The notes: a model not told the origin generated them from the sequence alone. A DNA stretch of 57,148 nt from Thermoanaerobacterales bacterium UBA4877 (GCA_002399345.1 DHDL01000006.1:1-57148), one strand, 5' to 3'. Positions 29,090 to 39,414 are shown, numbered from the stretch's first letter. Numbers and translations: made by a program.

Positions 29090-30538
29090 ATGGAGCTATA
29101 CGAATATGGCATGAATGAGCTTATCGCAATGCTGAAGAAGGGTGAAATCAGCTCGGTCATGCTTACAAAAAGTTTGATTGATCATATAGAGGAAAAAGAT
29201 AAAGATATAGGGGCTTTTTTATACATCGACAGGGAGGGTGCACTCAAAGCAGCCGATAAGGCGGATAAGGAAAGAAAAGAAGGCAGCGACAAGCCTCTTC
29301 TTGGTATTCCGGTGGCAATAAAGGATAACATTTGTACTAAAGGGACAAAAACAACATGCGCATCCAGGATGCTGGAGAATTTTATTCCGCCTTATGACGC
29401 AACGGTTGTAGAAAGACTGAAGGAGGCTGGTGCGGTAATAGTGGGCAAGACAAACATGGATGAGTTTGCAATGGGATCGTCTACGGAGAACTCCGCATTT
29501 AAGAAAACGGTAAATCCATGGGATTATGGAAAAGTGCCGGGCGGTTCCAGCGGAGGATCGGCAGCCAGTGTGGCTGCATATGAGGTGCCTGCGGCATTGG
29601 GTTCGGATACAGGTGGGTCTATAAGGCAGCCTGCATCATTTTGTGGGGCCGTAGGATTAAAGCCTACATATGGGCGTATTTCCCGCTACGGACTGGTGGC
29701 CTTTGCCTCTTCCCTTGATCAGATTGGCACTTTTGGGAGGAACGCCCAGGATATTGCTCTTATTATGAATGCCATATCCGGCCATGATGATCATGACTTT
29801 ACTTCTGCTCCGGGAAAAGAGGTTTATGATCCGGATGATATAAAAGGTGGAGTAAGGGGACTTAAGATAGGTCTTCCTAAAGAGTATTTTGGCGAAGGTG
29901 TAAATAGCGAGGTAAAGGATTCTATATATGCGGCGGTAAAGCAGCTTGAAGAGCGGGGTGCTGAAGTAGAGGAGATGAGCCTGCCGTACAGTGAATATGC
30001 GCTGGCTGCTTATTATATAATCTCGTCTGCAGAGGCGAGCTCCAACCTGGCCAGATATGATGGTATAAGGTATGGGCACAGGGCGGAGAAGTATGAAGAT
30101 CTGATTGACCTGTATGCATGTTCGAGGAGTGAAGGTTTCGGAAAAGAGGTTAAAAGGAGAATAATGCTGGGCACGTTTGTTTTGAGCTCGGGTTACTATG
30201 ATGCTTATTATAAAAAGGCTCTTGAGGTGAGAACTTTGATAAAGAATGATTTTGACAAGGCCTTTGAGAAATATGATGTGCTTATGTCTCCCACGGCACC
30301 GACAACGGCATTCGGTTTCGGTGAGAAGTCGGATCCGCTGGAGATGTATCTTGCGGATATACTTACTGTGCCGATAAACATCGCGGGCTTGCCTTCGATA
30401 TCTGTGCCGTGCGGCCTGGCCGGCGGTCTTCCTGTAGGACTGCAGATAATAGGGCGGCCGTTTGAAGAAAAGACACTGCTTAAGGGTACATATATGATTC
30501 AGGAGATTACAGGAAAACTAAGACCGGAGGTTAGATAA
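29090..30538 (+). CDS. gatA: Aspartyl/glutamyl-tRNA amidotransferase subunit A
   Basis: A 482-residue amidase that releases ammonia from glutamine. The amidase-signature triad is intact: Lys78 (AIKDNI), cis-Ser153 in [11 protein letters not shown], and nucleophile Ser177 in [10 protein letters not shown]. The length is typical. The gatB ATG follows immediately after the stop, so the two are translated as a coupled pair. Confidence 0.97.
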   Translation: MELYEYGMNELIAMLKKGEISSVMLTKSLIDHIEEKDKDIGAFLYIDREGALKAADKADKERKEGSDKPLLGIPVAIKDNICTKGTKTTCASRMLENFIPPYDATVVERLKEAGAVIVGKTNMDEFAMGSSTENSAFKKTVNPWDYGKVPGGSSGGSAASVAAYEVPAALGSDTGGSIRQPASFCGAVGLKPTYGRISRYGLVAFASSLDQIGTFGRNAQDIALIMNAISGHDDHDFTSAPGKEVYDPDDIKGGVRGLKIGLPKEYFGEGVNSEVKDSIYAAVKQLEERGAEVEEMSLPYSEYALAAYYIISSAEASSNLARYDGIRYGHRAEKYEDLIDLYACSRSEGFGKEVKRRIMLGTFVLSSGYYDAYYKKALEVRTLIKNDFDKAFEKYDVLMSPTAPTTAFGFGEKSDPLEMYLADILTVPINIAGLPSISVPCGLAGGLPVGLQIIGRPFEEKTLLKGTYMIQEITGKLRPEVR

Positions 30539-31981
30539 ATGGAGTTTGAAGCTGTAATAGGATTAGAGGTTCATGCAGAGCTGCGCACAAAAACTAAAGT
30601 ATTCTGCGGTTGTACTACGGAATTTGGTGGGCAACCGAATACACACTGTTGTCCGGTGTGTCTCGGCTTGCCGGGTACTTTGCCTGTCCTCAACAAGAGC
30701 GCGGTCGAGTATGCGATAATGGCTGGATTGGCTTTAAACTGTAATATTTCCAAATTCAGCAAGATGGACAGGAAAAATTATTTTTATCCGGATCTTCCCA
30801 AGGCCTACCAGATTTCACAGTATGACCTTCCTCTTTGTAAAGAAGGATATATAGAGTTGGAGACCGATAAGGGGACAAAGAAGATAGGCATTATCAGGGC
30901 CCACCTTGAAGAGGATGCGGGGAAACTGATACATGATGAGAACGCAGGTACCTCCTTTGTAGACTACAACAGGACGGGTGTACCTTTGATAGAGATTGTA
31001 TCTTATCCAGATATGAGAACGCCGGAGGAGGCCAGGACTTATCTTACAAAACTTAAAAGCATTCTCGAATATACCGAGGTATCCGATTGTAAAATGCAGG
31101 AGGGTTCGCTTCGCGTGGACACAAATATATCGGTCAGGCCTAAGGGCAGCGAGGAATTCGGCACAAAGGTGGAGTTAAAAAACCTGAATTCTTTTAGAGT
31201 GGTATATAAGGCATTGGAGTATGAGTTTAAAAGACAGGTGGACGCCGTTAAAAATAATGAAAAGATAATGCAGGAAACAAGGCGCTGGGATGAGGATAAA
31301 GGTATAACGGTCCCTATGCGTTCTAAAGAAGCTGCACATGACTACAGGTATTTTCCCGAGCCGGATATAGTACCTATCGAGGTTTCCGATGAATGGATAG
31401 AGGAAATAAGGAAAAAAATACCAGAACTTCCCTATCAGAAAAAGGATAGGTTTATAAAAGAGATGGGTCTGCCTTCCTATGATGCAGGGGTAATAACATC
31501 AGACAAGGCTCTCTCGGATTTCTTTGAAAGATGCGTGGAGCTTTATGGTAATCCGAAAACCATGAGTAACTGGGTTATGGGTGAATTATTACGTGCAATG
31601 AAGGAAACGGATATTGACTCCGAGGATCTACCCATATCGCCGGAGCAGCTGGTCAGGCTGCAGAATATGGTAGATAACGGCAAGGTCAGTATAAGTATGG
31701 GCAAAAAAGTCTTTGATTCAATGTTTAAGACAGGTGATGATCCGGAGGTTATAGTAAAGGAGAAGGGACTTTCCCAAATAAGCGATGCAGATGCCTTGAA
31801 CGAAGTTATTTGTAAGGTCATAGAGAACAATTCAAAATCCGTATCGGATTATATTGGCGGCAAGAAAAAAGCAATGGGTTTTTTGGTCGGCCAGGTTATG
31901 AAAGAAACTAAGGGAAAAGCGAATCCACAGATGGTAAATGAATTAATGCGACAGGAATTAGACAAAATGCAGAAAAATTAA
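30539..31981 (+). CDS. gatB: Aspartyl/glutamyl-tRNA amidotransferase subunit B
   Basis: A 480-residue subunit that phosphorylates and transamidates the mischarged tRNA. The N-terminal catalytic cradle has GLEVHAELRTKTKVFCGC and the zinc cysteines CGC...CCPVCLG, then DLPKAYQISQYDLPL and the DYNRTGVPLIEIV strand. The C-terminal helical and YqeY-like tail domain ends MVNELMRQELDKM. Last gene of gatCAB; the 244-bp gap that follows is very AT-rich, with no clear terminator. Confidence 0.97.
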   Translation: MEFEAVIGLEVHAELRTKTKVFCGCTTEFGGQPNTHCCPVCLGLPGTLPVLNKSAVEYAIMAGLALNCNISKFSKMDRKNYFYPDLPKAYQISQYDLPLCKEGYIELETDKGTKKIGIIRAHLEEDAGKLIHDENAGTSFVDYNRTGVPLIEIVSYPDMRTPEEARTYLTKLKSILEYTEVSDCKMQEGSLRVDTNISVRPKGSEEFGTKVELKNLNSFRVVYKALEYEFKRQVDAVKNNEKIMQETRRWDEDKGITVPMRSKEAAHDYRYFPEPDIVPIEVSDEWIEEIRKKIPELPYQKKDRFIKEMGLPSYDAGVITSDKALSDFFERCVELYGNPKTMSNWVMGELLRAMKETDIDSEDLPISPEQLVRLQNMVDNGKVSISMGKKVFDSMFKTGDDPEVIVKEKGLSQISDADALNEVICKVIENNSKSVSDYIGGKKKAMGFLVGQVMKETKGKANPQMVNELMRQELDKMQKN

Positions 31982-32225
31982 ACTAATGTATCATAATAAT
32001 ACAACAAGTATAATTATTAAATAATATGTTGCAAATAAGGATAAATTAAATAAATAATATCATTTTTGCTGTATTTTTATTAGTTTCGGGGCTATAAATA
32101 TAAAATAAAATAAATTTTTTAGTAAAAAAATAGTTTTAAAGAAGGATTTTTTAAAAAAATGTTTAATATAATATATAAATTTAATTAAGCATGAGATTAT
32201 TTCTAGAAAGGGAGAGGGAAAGTTT

Positions 32226-33146
32226 ATGACAAAGTACGTTTTGAAGCGTGTTGTTGCCATGATACTTACTATGGTGGTAGTAATAACGCTGACCTTTATA
32301 CTAATGCATGCAATCCCCGGAGGGCCTTTTGCAGCGGAAAAGAATTTGCCCGATGAGATAAAAGCTAATATAGAGGCGAAATACGGTCTGAACAAACCTT
32401 TGTATCAACAGTATCTTGATTATTGGGCAGGATTACTTAAAGGAGATTTTGGTCCTTCATATAAGTACCCTGGCAGAACTGTAAATGATCTTATCAGCGG
32501 TAGTTTCCCTATTTCAGCTGAGCTGGGTGGTTATGCCATTATTCTTATGCTTTGTTTGGGAGTACCGGCGGGTATCATTTCAGCTTTGAAGCAGTATCAC
32601 TGGCAGGACAATGTGGTTATGATTTTTGCTACTATGGGTATAGCCGTACCTAGCTTTGTGCTGGCGACACTGTCTATTTTTATATTTTCTTCAAAATTAG
32701 GTATACTTCCGGCAGCTAGATGGCTGGGGTGGCAGTACAAGATACTGCCGGTGATAGCATTATCCGCATATAATGTATCATTTATTGCCAGGCTTACAAG
32801 ATCCTCTATGCTTGATATAATGAGCCAAGACTATATCAGAACTGCACGGTCCAAGGGTTTGAGTGAGACTGCTGTGATTGTAAAGCATGCCCTTAAAAAC
32901 TCATTGATCCCTATAGTAACAGTCTTAGGTCCTTTGATTGCAGGAGTGCTTACGGGAAGCTTTGTAATAGAGAAAATTTTTGCTATCCCAGGTTTAGGCA
33001 GGCAGTTTGTAGATAGTGTTTCAAACAGGGATTATACTGCAATAATGGGCGTTACCATATTTTATGGAGCTTTTCTTGTACTTATGAACTTGATTGTAGA
33101 TATTGTTTACATGTTTATAGATCCAAGAATTAAGCTGACTGATTAG
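32226..33146 (+). CDS. oppB: Oligopeptide ABC transporter permease (OppB/DppB)
   Basis: A 306-residue permease with six hydrophobic helices. It opens with the OppB-type YVLKRVVAMILTMVVVITLT helix and ILMHAIPGGP, and has the EAA coupling loop in SMLDIMSQDYIRTARSKGLS. ATG with GGGAGAGGG 7 nt upstream. A TATAAT box at 32167-32172 is a candidate promoter element, but no good -35 is visible in the AT-rich gap (31982-32225). First gene of oppBCDF-oppA. Confidence 0.93.
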   Translation: MTKYVLKRVVAMILTMVVVITLTFILMHAIPGGPFAAEKNLPDEIKANIEAKYGLNKPLYQQYLDYWAGLLKGDFGPSYKYPGRTVNDLISGSFPISAELGGYAIILMLCLGVPAGIISALKQYHWQDNVVMIFATMGIAVPSFVLATLSIFIFSSKLGILPAARWLGWQYKILPVIALSAYNVSFIARLTRSSMLDIMSQDYIRTARSKGLSETAVIVKHALKNSLIPIVTVLGPLIAGVLTGSFVIEKIFAIPGLGRQFVDSVSNRDYTAIMGVTIFYGAFLVLMNLIVDIVYMFIDPRIKLTD

Positions 33147-33157
33147 GGGGGATAAAA

Positions 33158-34075
33158 TTGGAGCTTGTCGATAGAAGCGGTTTTGAGAAATTACCTAAAG
33201 AAGAAAAATGCAATAATGAAGTAATAAGGCCTTCAATGACCTATTGGCAGGATGCATGGAGAAGATTAAAGAAAAATAAGATGGCAATGTTGGGTATGTA
33301 TCTGCTTATAGCAATAATATTGATAGCTATATTAGGGCCGATTGTTTCACCATATAATTATTCGGATCAATCGCTGACGGCAGCTAACAGACCGCCGACA
33401 AAGGTACATCCTTTTGGTATGGATAACCTTGGAAGAGATTTGATGACGAGGGTGTTTTATGGAGCAAGAATATCCCTTAGTATTGGTTTTATAGTGGCCT
33501 TATGTACTATATTCATAGGAATAATTTATGGCGGTATAGCAGGCTACGTAGGCGGAACAACAGATAATATAATGATGAGGATTGTAGATGTATTGTATGT
33601 TATTCCAAGTACTCTTTATGTTATACTGCTTATGCTTATTATCGGGTCGGGTTTTAAAAGTGTTATCGTTGCTTTAGGTGCTACTTCATGGCTAGGCATG
33701 GCCAGGCAGGTAAGAGGTCAGGTGCTTAGTTTAAAAGAACAGGATTTTGTACTGGCTGTTAAAGCATTGGGGGCTGACAGCAAGAGAATACTTTTAAAAC
33801 ATTTGATACCGAATTCTATTGGACAGATAATTGTTATGACAACAATGGAAATACCCAGCGCCATATTTAGCGAGGCGTTTTTAAGCTTTATTGGGTTAGG
33901 AGTTAGTGCTCCACAGGCAAGTTGGGGTGTTTTGTGTAATGATGCTTTACCTACATTGAGAACTGCTCCTCATGAGTTATTGTTTCCTGCTCTTGCAATT
34001 ACATTGACAATGCTTGCCTTCAGTTTTTTTGGAGATGGACTAAGGGATGCATTGGATCCTAAGATGAGGAAATAG
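33158..34075 (+). CDS. oppC: Oligopeptide ABC transporter permease (OppC/DppC)
   Basis: A 305-residue permease. After a 45-residue cytoplasmic start comes the OppC N-domain (DAWRRLKKNKMAMLGMYLL), then HPFGMDNLGRDLMTRVFYGARISL and the coupling loop EQDFVLAVKALGADSKRIL. It ends GDGLRDALDPKMR as OppC proteins do. TTG start with AGGGGGG 7 nt upstream. Pairs with OppB to form the channel. Confidence 0.93.
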   Translation: MELVDRSGFEKLPKEEKCNNEVIRPSMTYWQDAWRRLKKNKMAMLGMYLLIAIILIAILGPIVSPYNYSDQSLTAANRPPTKVHPFGMDNLGRDLMTRVFYGARISLSIGFIVALCTIFIGIIYGGIAGYVGGTTDNIMMRIVDVLYVIPSTLYVILLMLIIGSGFKSVIVALGATSWLGMARQVRGQVLSLKEQDFVLAVKALGADSKRILLKHLIPNSIGQIIVMTTMEIPSAIFSEAFLSFIGLGVSAPQASWGVLCNDALPTLRTAPHELLFPALAITLTMLAFSFFGDGLRDALDPKMRK

Positions 34076-34087
34076 GGGGACGTTAAA

Positions 34088-35110
34088 TTGTCAAAATTAT
34101 TAGAGGTTAAGAATTTGCATACTTCTTTCTCCACATATGCCGGAAAGGTAAAAGCTGTGAGAGGTATCAGCTTTCATGTGGATGAAGGTGAGGCAGTGGG
34201 GATTGTAGGTGAATCAGGAAGTGGAAAGAGTGTAACCAATCTTTCTATTTTACGTTTATTGCCTGCTGAATCCGGAGTTATCGATGAGGGTGAAGTATTA
34301 TTTGACGGTACGGACCTTTTAAAACTCAGCAATAAGGAAATGAGGTCTGTAAGGGGTAATGATATAAGTATGATTTTTCAAGATCCGATGACGTCGTTAA
34401 ATCCGGTTTTAACAATAGGCTATCAGATTATGGAGATTTTAAAAATACACAATAAAAATATGAATAATAAGGAAGCCAAAAAAAGAGCGGTGGAAATGTT
34501 AAGGATGGTTGGTATACCCAGCCCCGAAAGCAGGCTTTCCCAGTACCCGCATGAGTTTTCAGGCGGCATGAGGCAAAGGGTTATGATTGCTATGGCTCTG
34601 GCTTGCAAACCAAAGCTTTTGATTGCCGATGAACCCACAACGGCACTGGACGTTACCATACAGGCACAGATATTGGATTTAATGAAGGATTTAAAAGAGG
34701 AATTAAATACCGCTATTATCTTGATTACTCATGACCTCGGTGTTGTGGCGGATCTTTGCAGCCGGATCTTGGTTATGTACGGCGGACTTATTGTTGAGGA
34801 AGGAACAACTGATGATATATTTTATAGGCCGAGACATCCTTATACATGGGGATTGTTAAATTCAATACCTAAGATCTCCTTGGGTATCAAAGAAAAGCTT
34901 ATTCCTATCGAGGGCTCGCCGCCCGACCTTTTAAAGCCACCGGCCGGTTGTCCTTTTGTAGCACGCTGTGACTATGCAATGAGAATTTGCGCCAAGAAGA
35001 TGCCTGATTATTATGAGGTTGGAGAAGGACATAGGTCTATGTGTTGGCTCCTGCATCCGGACGCACCGGAAATTGATTTTGCTAGTAAGGGGGTCAAGGC
35101 AAATGCCTGA
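34088..35110 (+). CDS. oppD: Oligopeptide ABC transporter ATPase (OppD/DppD)
   Basis: A 340-residue ATPase with Walker [11 protein letters not shown], signature FSGGMRQRV, Walker [13 protein letters not shown], and the switch His in LITHDLGVV. The C-terminal oligo_HPY extension carries the cysteines [17 protein letters not shown] that bind an iron-sulfur cluster in some homologues. TTG start with AGGGGGA 8 nt upstream. The end overlaps oppF by 8 bp. Confidence 0.94.
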   Translation: MSKLLEVKNLHTSFSTYAGKVKAVRGISFHVDEGEAVGIVGESGSGKSVTNLSILRLLPAESGVIDEGEVLFDGTDLLKLSNKEMRSVRGNDISMIFQDPMTSLNPVLTIGYQIMEILKIHNKNMNNKEAKKRAVEMLRMVGIPSPESRLSQYPHEFSGGMRQRVMIAMALACKPKLLIADEPTTALDVTIQAQILDLMKDLKEELNTAIILITHDLGVVADLCSRILVMYGGLIVEEGTTDDIFYRPRHPYTWGLLNSIPKISLGIKEKLIPIEGSPPDLLKPPAGCPFVARCDYAMRICAKKMPDYYEVGEGHRSMCWLLHPDAPEIDFASKGVKANA

Positions 35111-36086
35111 GAATTTACTTGAAGTAAAAGGTATAAAAAAATATTTTGTTAAACGTAAAGGAATATTCGGAGGCAAAGTATCTACTTTAAAAGCTGTGGA
35201 TAATGTCTCATTTAAAATTGAACGGGGCAAGACAATGGGGCTTGTAGGCGAGAGCGGTTGTGGTAAGACAACAACCGGCAGAACTATTATCAAGCTTTAT
35301 GAGCCTACCGGCGGTCAAATTATATATAAAGGGAAAGACATATCGGGATATAACTACAAACAGATGCTTCCTCTAAGAAGGAGTATGCAGATAATATTTC
35401 AGGACCCCTATGCTTCTCTGGATTCTAGAATGACTGTGGCCGATATCATAGGTGAACCTTTGGATATTCATAAATTAGCATCGGGCAAGGACAGAGAGGA
35501 CAGGATCAAGGAGCTTTTGCGGCTTGTTGGGCTTAATGATGATCATGCTAGCCGTTATCCGCATGAGTTTTCAGGGGGACAGAGGCAGAGGATAGGTATC
35601 GCCCGGGCTTTGGCCGTTGAACCTGAGTTTATAGTATGTGATGAGCCCATATCCGCATTGGATGTGTCGATACAGGCACAGATTGTAAACATGCTTGAAG
35701 ACCTGCAGGACAGACTGGGACTTACTTATCTTTTTATTGCCCATGATTTGTCTATGGTACGGCATATATCTGATGACGTGGGGGTTATGTATGTAGGTCA
35801 GTTGGTTGAAACGGCTCCCAGTGAAGAACTGTATAAGCATCCGCTGCACCCTTATACCCAGGCGCTGCTTTCCGCTATTCCCGTTCCTGATCCAAAGATG
35901 GCAAAAAATAGGAAGAGGATCTTACTGAAAGGCGACGTTCCCAGTCCTATTGACCCGCCGCCCGGGTGCAGGTTTAAGGGAAGATGTCCTTATGTTATGG
36001 ACATATGCGGGGAAAAGGATCCGGAGCTTGTTGATGTAGGCAGTGGGCACCATGTAGCGTGTTACTTGATAAATAAAGATAAATAA
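35103..36086 (+). CDS. oppF: Oligopeptide ABC transporter ATPase (OppF/DppF)
   Basis: A 327-residue ATPase with Walker A GESGCGKTTTGR, signature FSGGQRQRI, Walker B FIVCDEPISALD and switch His in FIAHDLSMV. The C-terminal oligo_HPY motif PPPGCRFKGRCPYVMDIC is present. ATG 35103 has AGGGGGT upstream; the open frame extends back to 35013 inside oppD but lacks a ribosome site and is not homologous. Forms the ATPase heterodimer with OppD. Confidence 0.94.
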   Translation: MPENLLEVKGIKKYFVKRKGIFGGKVSTLKAVDNVSFKIERGKTMGLVGESGCGKTTTGRTIIKLYEPTGGQIIYKGKDISGYNYKQMLPLRRSMQIIFQDPYASLDSRMTVADIIGEPLDIHKLASGKDREDRIKELLRLVGLNDDHASRYPHEFSGGQRQRIGIARALAVEPEFIVCDEPISALDVSIQAQIVNMLEDLQDRLGLTYLFIAHDLSMVRHISDDVGVMYVGQLVETAPSEELYKHPLHPYTQALLSAIPVPDPKMAKNRKRILLKGDVPSPIDPPPGCRFKGRCPYVMDICGEKDPELVDVGSGHHVACYLINKDK

Positions 36087-36167
36087 GGATTGATGAATGC
36101 CAGGCCGTGGTATATAATACCTATAAATATAATGTGTATAAATATCGTTATATAAATAATAACTGAA

Positions 36168-36202
36168 TATAATTTTTACTACCTAATGAGGTAGTATATA
36201 AT
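36168..36202 (+). promoter_or_regulatory. oppA leader: two TATAAT boxes flanking a perfect dyad
   Basis: ACTACCT-AATG-AGGTAGT (36178-36195) is a perfect 7+7 bp dyad. It is flanked by TATAAT at 36168-36173 and 36197-36202; TTTACT lies 16 bp before the second box. This suggests a separate, repressor-controlled promoter for the binding-protein gene. No repressor is assigned. Confidence 0.45.
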
Positions 36203-36228
36203 AAAATAATTATATGGAGGGGATAAGC

Positions 36229-37899
36229 TTGAGGAAGAAGAGTTTGGTAATCCTTCTTACAGTCCTGATGGTGATGTCGGTAGTCATCACGGGCTGTGGC
36301 GGGGACCAGCAGACACAAGGGACTAATACTAAAGGAAGCGATACGGGGAAGAAAGAGGATGTAGTAATTCGTTATAACCTTGGGGCACAGCCCAAAACAA
36401 TTGACCCCGCACTGAACAGCGCCGTCGATGGTGCCAATGTAATTTTGCATACATTTGAAGGCTTGGTGAATCTTGATGAGAACCAGCAGGCCGTACCGGG
36501 TGTAGCAGAAAAATGGGAAGTGTCTGATGACGGGCTTGTATGGACATTCCACTTGAGAAAAGATGCTAAGTGGTCGGATGGCAAGCCGGTCACTGCGAAG
36601 GATTTTGCTTATGCATGGAAGAGGGCTCTGGATCCTAAAACAGCTTCAGAGTACGCATATCAGCTTTATTATATTAAGAACGGCGAGGCCTATAATACCA
36701 AAAAAGAGGGTATTACGGCTGATGACATTGGTATAAAGATTCCGGATGATAATACTATAGAGGTTACTCTTGAGGCTCCGACACCTTATATACTCCAGAT
36801 ATTTGCATTCCCGACACTGTTCCCTGTACGAGAGGATACAGTAGAAGCTAACGGTGACAAATGGGCTCAGAAGCCTGAAACATATATAGGCAACGGTGCT
36901 TTTAAGGTTACCGAGATGGTATATCAGGACCATATCACGATGGTTAAGAATGATAATTATTGGAACAAGGATAAGATCAAACCGAATAAGCTGGTATTCA
37001 CTGAGATCGTTGATGATACCACCATGCTTGCAAGCTATGAAAATGGAGAGCTGGATTCTATAGACTCCATGCCTAATTCAGAGATTGAAAGGCTCAAAAA
37101 AGATCCAGACAGCGGTTATGTACTGGGTAAAAACCTCGGTACCTACTATGTGGACTTAAATAACCAAAAGGCACCTTTTGATAATCCGCTGGTAAGGAAG
37201 GCATTCGTACTTGCTATTGACAGGCAGTCGTTAGTTAAGAACGTAACCAAGGCTGATCAGATACCGGCAGATGCGTTTGTGGGTCCTGGTTTTCCTGATG
37301 CAGATATTAAAAAAGAGTTTCATGACGTACAGGGTGCATACTATGATGTTTCCAAGGCCGATGTAAAAGAAGCCCAGAAAGCTTTGGCTGAGGCAGGGTA
37401 CCCCGGAGGTAAGGGATTCCCCAAAGTTACTTATCTCTATAATGAAGGTCAGGGACATCAGGATATTGCTCAGGCCTTGCAGGAGATGTGGAAGAAAAAC
37501 CTGGGCGTAAATGTTGAGCTTTCTTCTCAGGAATGGCAGGTATTCCAGGACACAAGGCAAAGAGGAGATTATCAAATAGCAAGAGACGGATGGCTGGGTG
37601 ATTATACTGACCCAATGACTTTGCTTGATATTTTTGTATCCGGCAGCGGCAATAATAATACCAAATATAATAATAAAGACTTTGATGCTTTGATAAGTAA
37701 GGCAAAAACAACGGATGATCAGGCCAAGAGGATGAAGTATATGCATGAGGCTCAAGACCTGTTGATCGGTAAAGACTGGGCTTGTGCACCACTTTATTTC
37801 TACACTGATCCTTACTGCATAAAGCCAGGCCTGAAGGGCGTAATTGCTGATCCTTTAGGATTTAAGAGATTCCATTTTGCATATTGGGAAAGTAAATAG
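36229..37899 (+). CDS. oppA: Oligopeptide ABC transporter substrate-binding lipoprotein
   Basis: A 556-residue SBP_bac_5 lipoprotein. A Lys/Arg start and hydrophobic helix end in the lipobox VITGC (Cys 23), followed by a Gln/Thr/Lys linker. The mature domain has the family pattern YNLGAQPKTIDPALNS, then VPGVAEKWEVSDDGLVWTF and LRKDAKWSDGKPVTAKDF near the front, and the DYTDPMTLLDIF block late. I chose TTG 36229 because GGAGGGG precedes it; the ATG at 36214 overlaps that site. Binds peptides for OppBCDF. Confidence 0.93.
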   Translation: MRKKSLVILLTVLMVMSVVITGCGGDQQTQGTNTKGSDTGKKEDVVIRYNLGAQPKTIDPALNSAVDGANVILHTFEGLVNLDENQQAVPGVAEKWEVSDDGLVWTFHLRKDAKWSDGKPVTAKDFAYAWKRALDPKTASEYAYQLYYIKNGEAYNTKKEGITADDIGIKIPDDNTIEVTLEAPTPYILQIFAFPTLFPVREDTVEANGDKWAQKPETYIGNGAFKVTEMVYQDHITMVKNDNYWNKDKIKPNKLVFTEIVDDTTMLASYENGELDSIDSMPNSEIERLKKDPDSGYVLGKNLGTYYVDLNNQKAPFDNPLVRKAFVLAIDRQSLVKNVTKADQIPADAFVGPGFPDADIKKEFHDVQGAYYDVSKADVKEAQKALAEAGYPGGKGFPKVTYLYNEGQGHQDIAQALQEMWKKNLGVNVELSSQEWQVFQDTRQRGDYQIARDGWLGDYTDPMTLLDIFVSGSGNNNTKYNNKDFDALISKAKTTDDQAKRMKYMHEAQDLLIGKDWACAPLYFYTDPYCIKPGLKGVIADPLGFKRFHFAYWESK

Positions 37900-37909
37900 T
37901 AATTATTGA

Positions 37910-37935
37910 GGAATGCCATAGGGCATTCCTTTTTT
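37910..37935 (+). terminator. Rho-independent terminator of the opp operon
   Basis: GGAATGCC / GGCATTCC stem of 8 bp with loop ATAG, followed by TTTTTT, 10 bp after the oppA stop. Confidence 0.9.
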
Positions 37936-37988
37936 CATATAAAGAGTACGAAGAGGGCCGCGAGGGCTTATCTCCAGTGTCAATATAT

Positions 37989-38029
37989 ACCCCCTGTGAA
38001 TATACTGATATTATCCAATGAGAGGGGGT
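37989..38029 (+). promoter_or_regulatory. Possible ribosome-site-sequestering pair before the transporter gene
   Basis: ACCCCCT (37989-37995) is the exact complement of AGGGGGT (38023-38029), which is the ribosome-binding site of the gene starting at 38038. The loop would be 27 nt. It may lower translation until opened by a ligand, another RNA or heat. Confidence 0.35.
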
Positions 38030-38037
38030 TTATTATT

Positions 38038-39414
38038 TTGCAGATTACATTGGTTCATTGGGTTTACTTAATTTCCGTGGTTGTGATACTGGGGATAATG
38101 CTTACGCGCAGAGACATTGTCATACCGTGTATTGTGGGAATAGCAATTATCGGTTTTGTTTTAACGGGTAATATGGTAGATTCGTTTACCGGTACTTTTA
38201 ATGCAATGGTATATGCCGGCAAGGATCTCTTTAACGTTATTCTTTTGATAACGTGTATTGTTGCTATGTCTAAAGTTATTGAGGATATTGGTGCGAATGA
38301 ATTAATGGTAAGGCCTTTTATAGGTACGATTAACAGCCCGGGAAAGGCTTTCTGGATCATGGGCTTTGTTATGCTTATTGCCTCCTGGCTGTTTTGGCCG
38401 TCTCCCGCCACCGCTCTCGTGGGTATAGTCTTCCTTCCCGTTGCGCTTAAAGCGGGCCTTCCGGCTATCGGTGCTGCTATGGCTATGAATCTCTTTGGTC
38501 ATGGTATAGGTCTTTCCAGTGATTATGTCATACAAGGTGCGCCTACAATTACTGCCCAGGCGGCCGGTGTTAATACTTCCGATGTCATTATAAGAGGTAT
38601 ACCCCTTGTTTTGGTGATGAGCATTACCACGGTGGTTATAGCTTATTTTGTTTTAAGAAAAGACATGGTGGCTGACAAAATTATAAAGCCGCAGACAAAT
38701 ACAATATATTTTAAGCAGGATGTAAGCATTGACAATATATCGAGATTTGGTGCTGTGATAGTTCCTTTGACATTTCTTGCCGATATAATAATCATGCTCT
38801 TTTATGGACTAAATGGTGACTCGGCTACCGCACTCATTGGTGGCAGTACTGTCGGGGTACTTATTTTGTTATCTGTAATAAAGTATAAAAATGAGGCGTT
38901 GGAAAAGGTGATAGCTTACCTTAAAGACGGTTTTACATTCGCTTTTCAGATATTTGGCCCTGTTATACCTATTGCAGCCTTTTTTTATTTAGGTGAACTC
39001 GCTCCCATTACGGCGGTTTTCGGAAATGTGCTGCCCACAGGCTCTATGGGTATTCTGTCGGATGTCGGCCTGGCCGTTTCACGAAGCATACCCATAAATA
39101 AACCCATTGCTGCAGCATGTGAAGTGTTGGTGGGCGGTATTACAGGACTTGACGGTTCCGGTTTTTCCGGAATGTCGCTGGCCGGTTCAGTGGCCAGGAT
39201 ATTTGGTACGGCAATAAAAGGAGATGTGGGAGTACTGGCTGCGCTTGGCCAGGTAGGAGCCATATGGGTCGGCGGCGGTACAATCATTCCATGGGCTGTA
39301 GTACCGGTTGCAGCTATTGCAGGTGTAAAACCTATAGATCTGGTGAAGAGAAATTTTTTACCTGTGATGATAGGGCTTATAGTAACCACCGTCACCGCAA
39401 TGTTCTTGGTTTAA
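38038..39414 (+). CDS. Polytopic membrane transporter, substrate unknown
   Basis: A 458-residue protein with about 11-12 hydrophobic segments. It resembles ion-transporter-superfamily carriers (citrate, gluconate or dicarboxylate type) in layout: two halves, each with glycine/proline-rich re-entrant stretches (WPSPATALVGIVFLPVAL, FGHGIGLSSDYVIQGAP, and GGITGLDGSGFSGMSLAGS). I could not assign it to a named family. TTG 38038 with GAGGGGG 9 nt upstream is used; the longer frame to 37906 would translate the opp terminator. It stands alone. The tail overlaps a small minus-strand gene by 23 bp. Confidence 0.75.
   Translation: MQITLVHWVYLISVVVILGIMLTRRDIVIPCIVGIAIIGFVLTGNMVDSFTGTFNAMVYAGKDLFNVILLITCIVAMSKVIEDIGANELMVRPFIGTINSPGKAFWIMGFVMLIASWLFWPSPATALVGIVFLPVALKAGLPAIGAAMAMNLFGHGIGLSSDYVIQGAPTITAQAAGVNTSDVIIRGIPLVLVMSITTVVIAYFVLRKDMVADKIIKPQTNTIYFKQDVSIDNISRFGAVIVPLTFLADIIIMLFYGLNGDSATALIGGSTVGVLILLSVIKYKNEALEKVIAYLKDGFTFAFQIFGPVIPIAAFFYLGELAPITAVFGNVLPTGSMGILSDVGLAVSRSIPINKPIAAACEVLVGGITGLDGSGFSGMSLAGSVARIFGTAIKGDVGVLAALGQVGAIWVGGGTIIPWAVVPVAAIAGVKPIDLVKRNFLPVMIGLIVTTVTAMFLV

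Noticed and set aside
35013..35102. Extended OppF N-terminus
   Set aside because: The extra 30 residues lie inside oppD in another frame and lack a ribosome site; homologues start at the equivalent of 35103.
37906..38037. N-terminal extension of the transporter frame from an earlier start
   Set aside because: It would translate the opp terminator hairpin and has no ribosome site; TTG 38038 is better supported.
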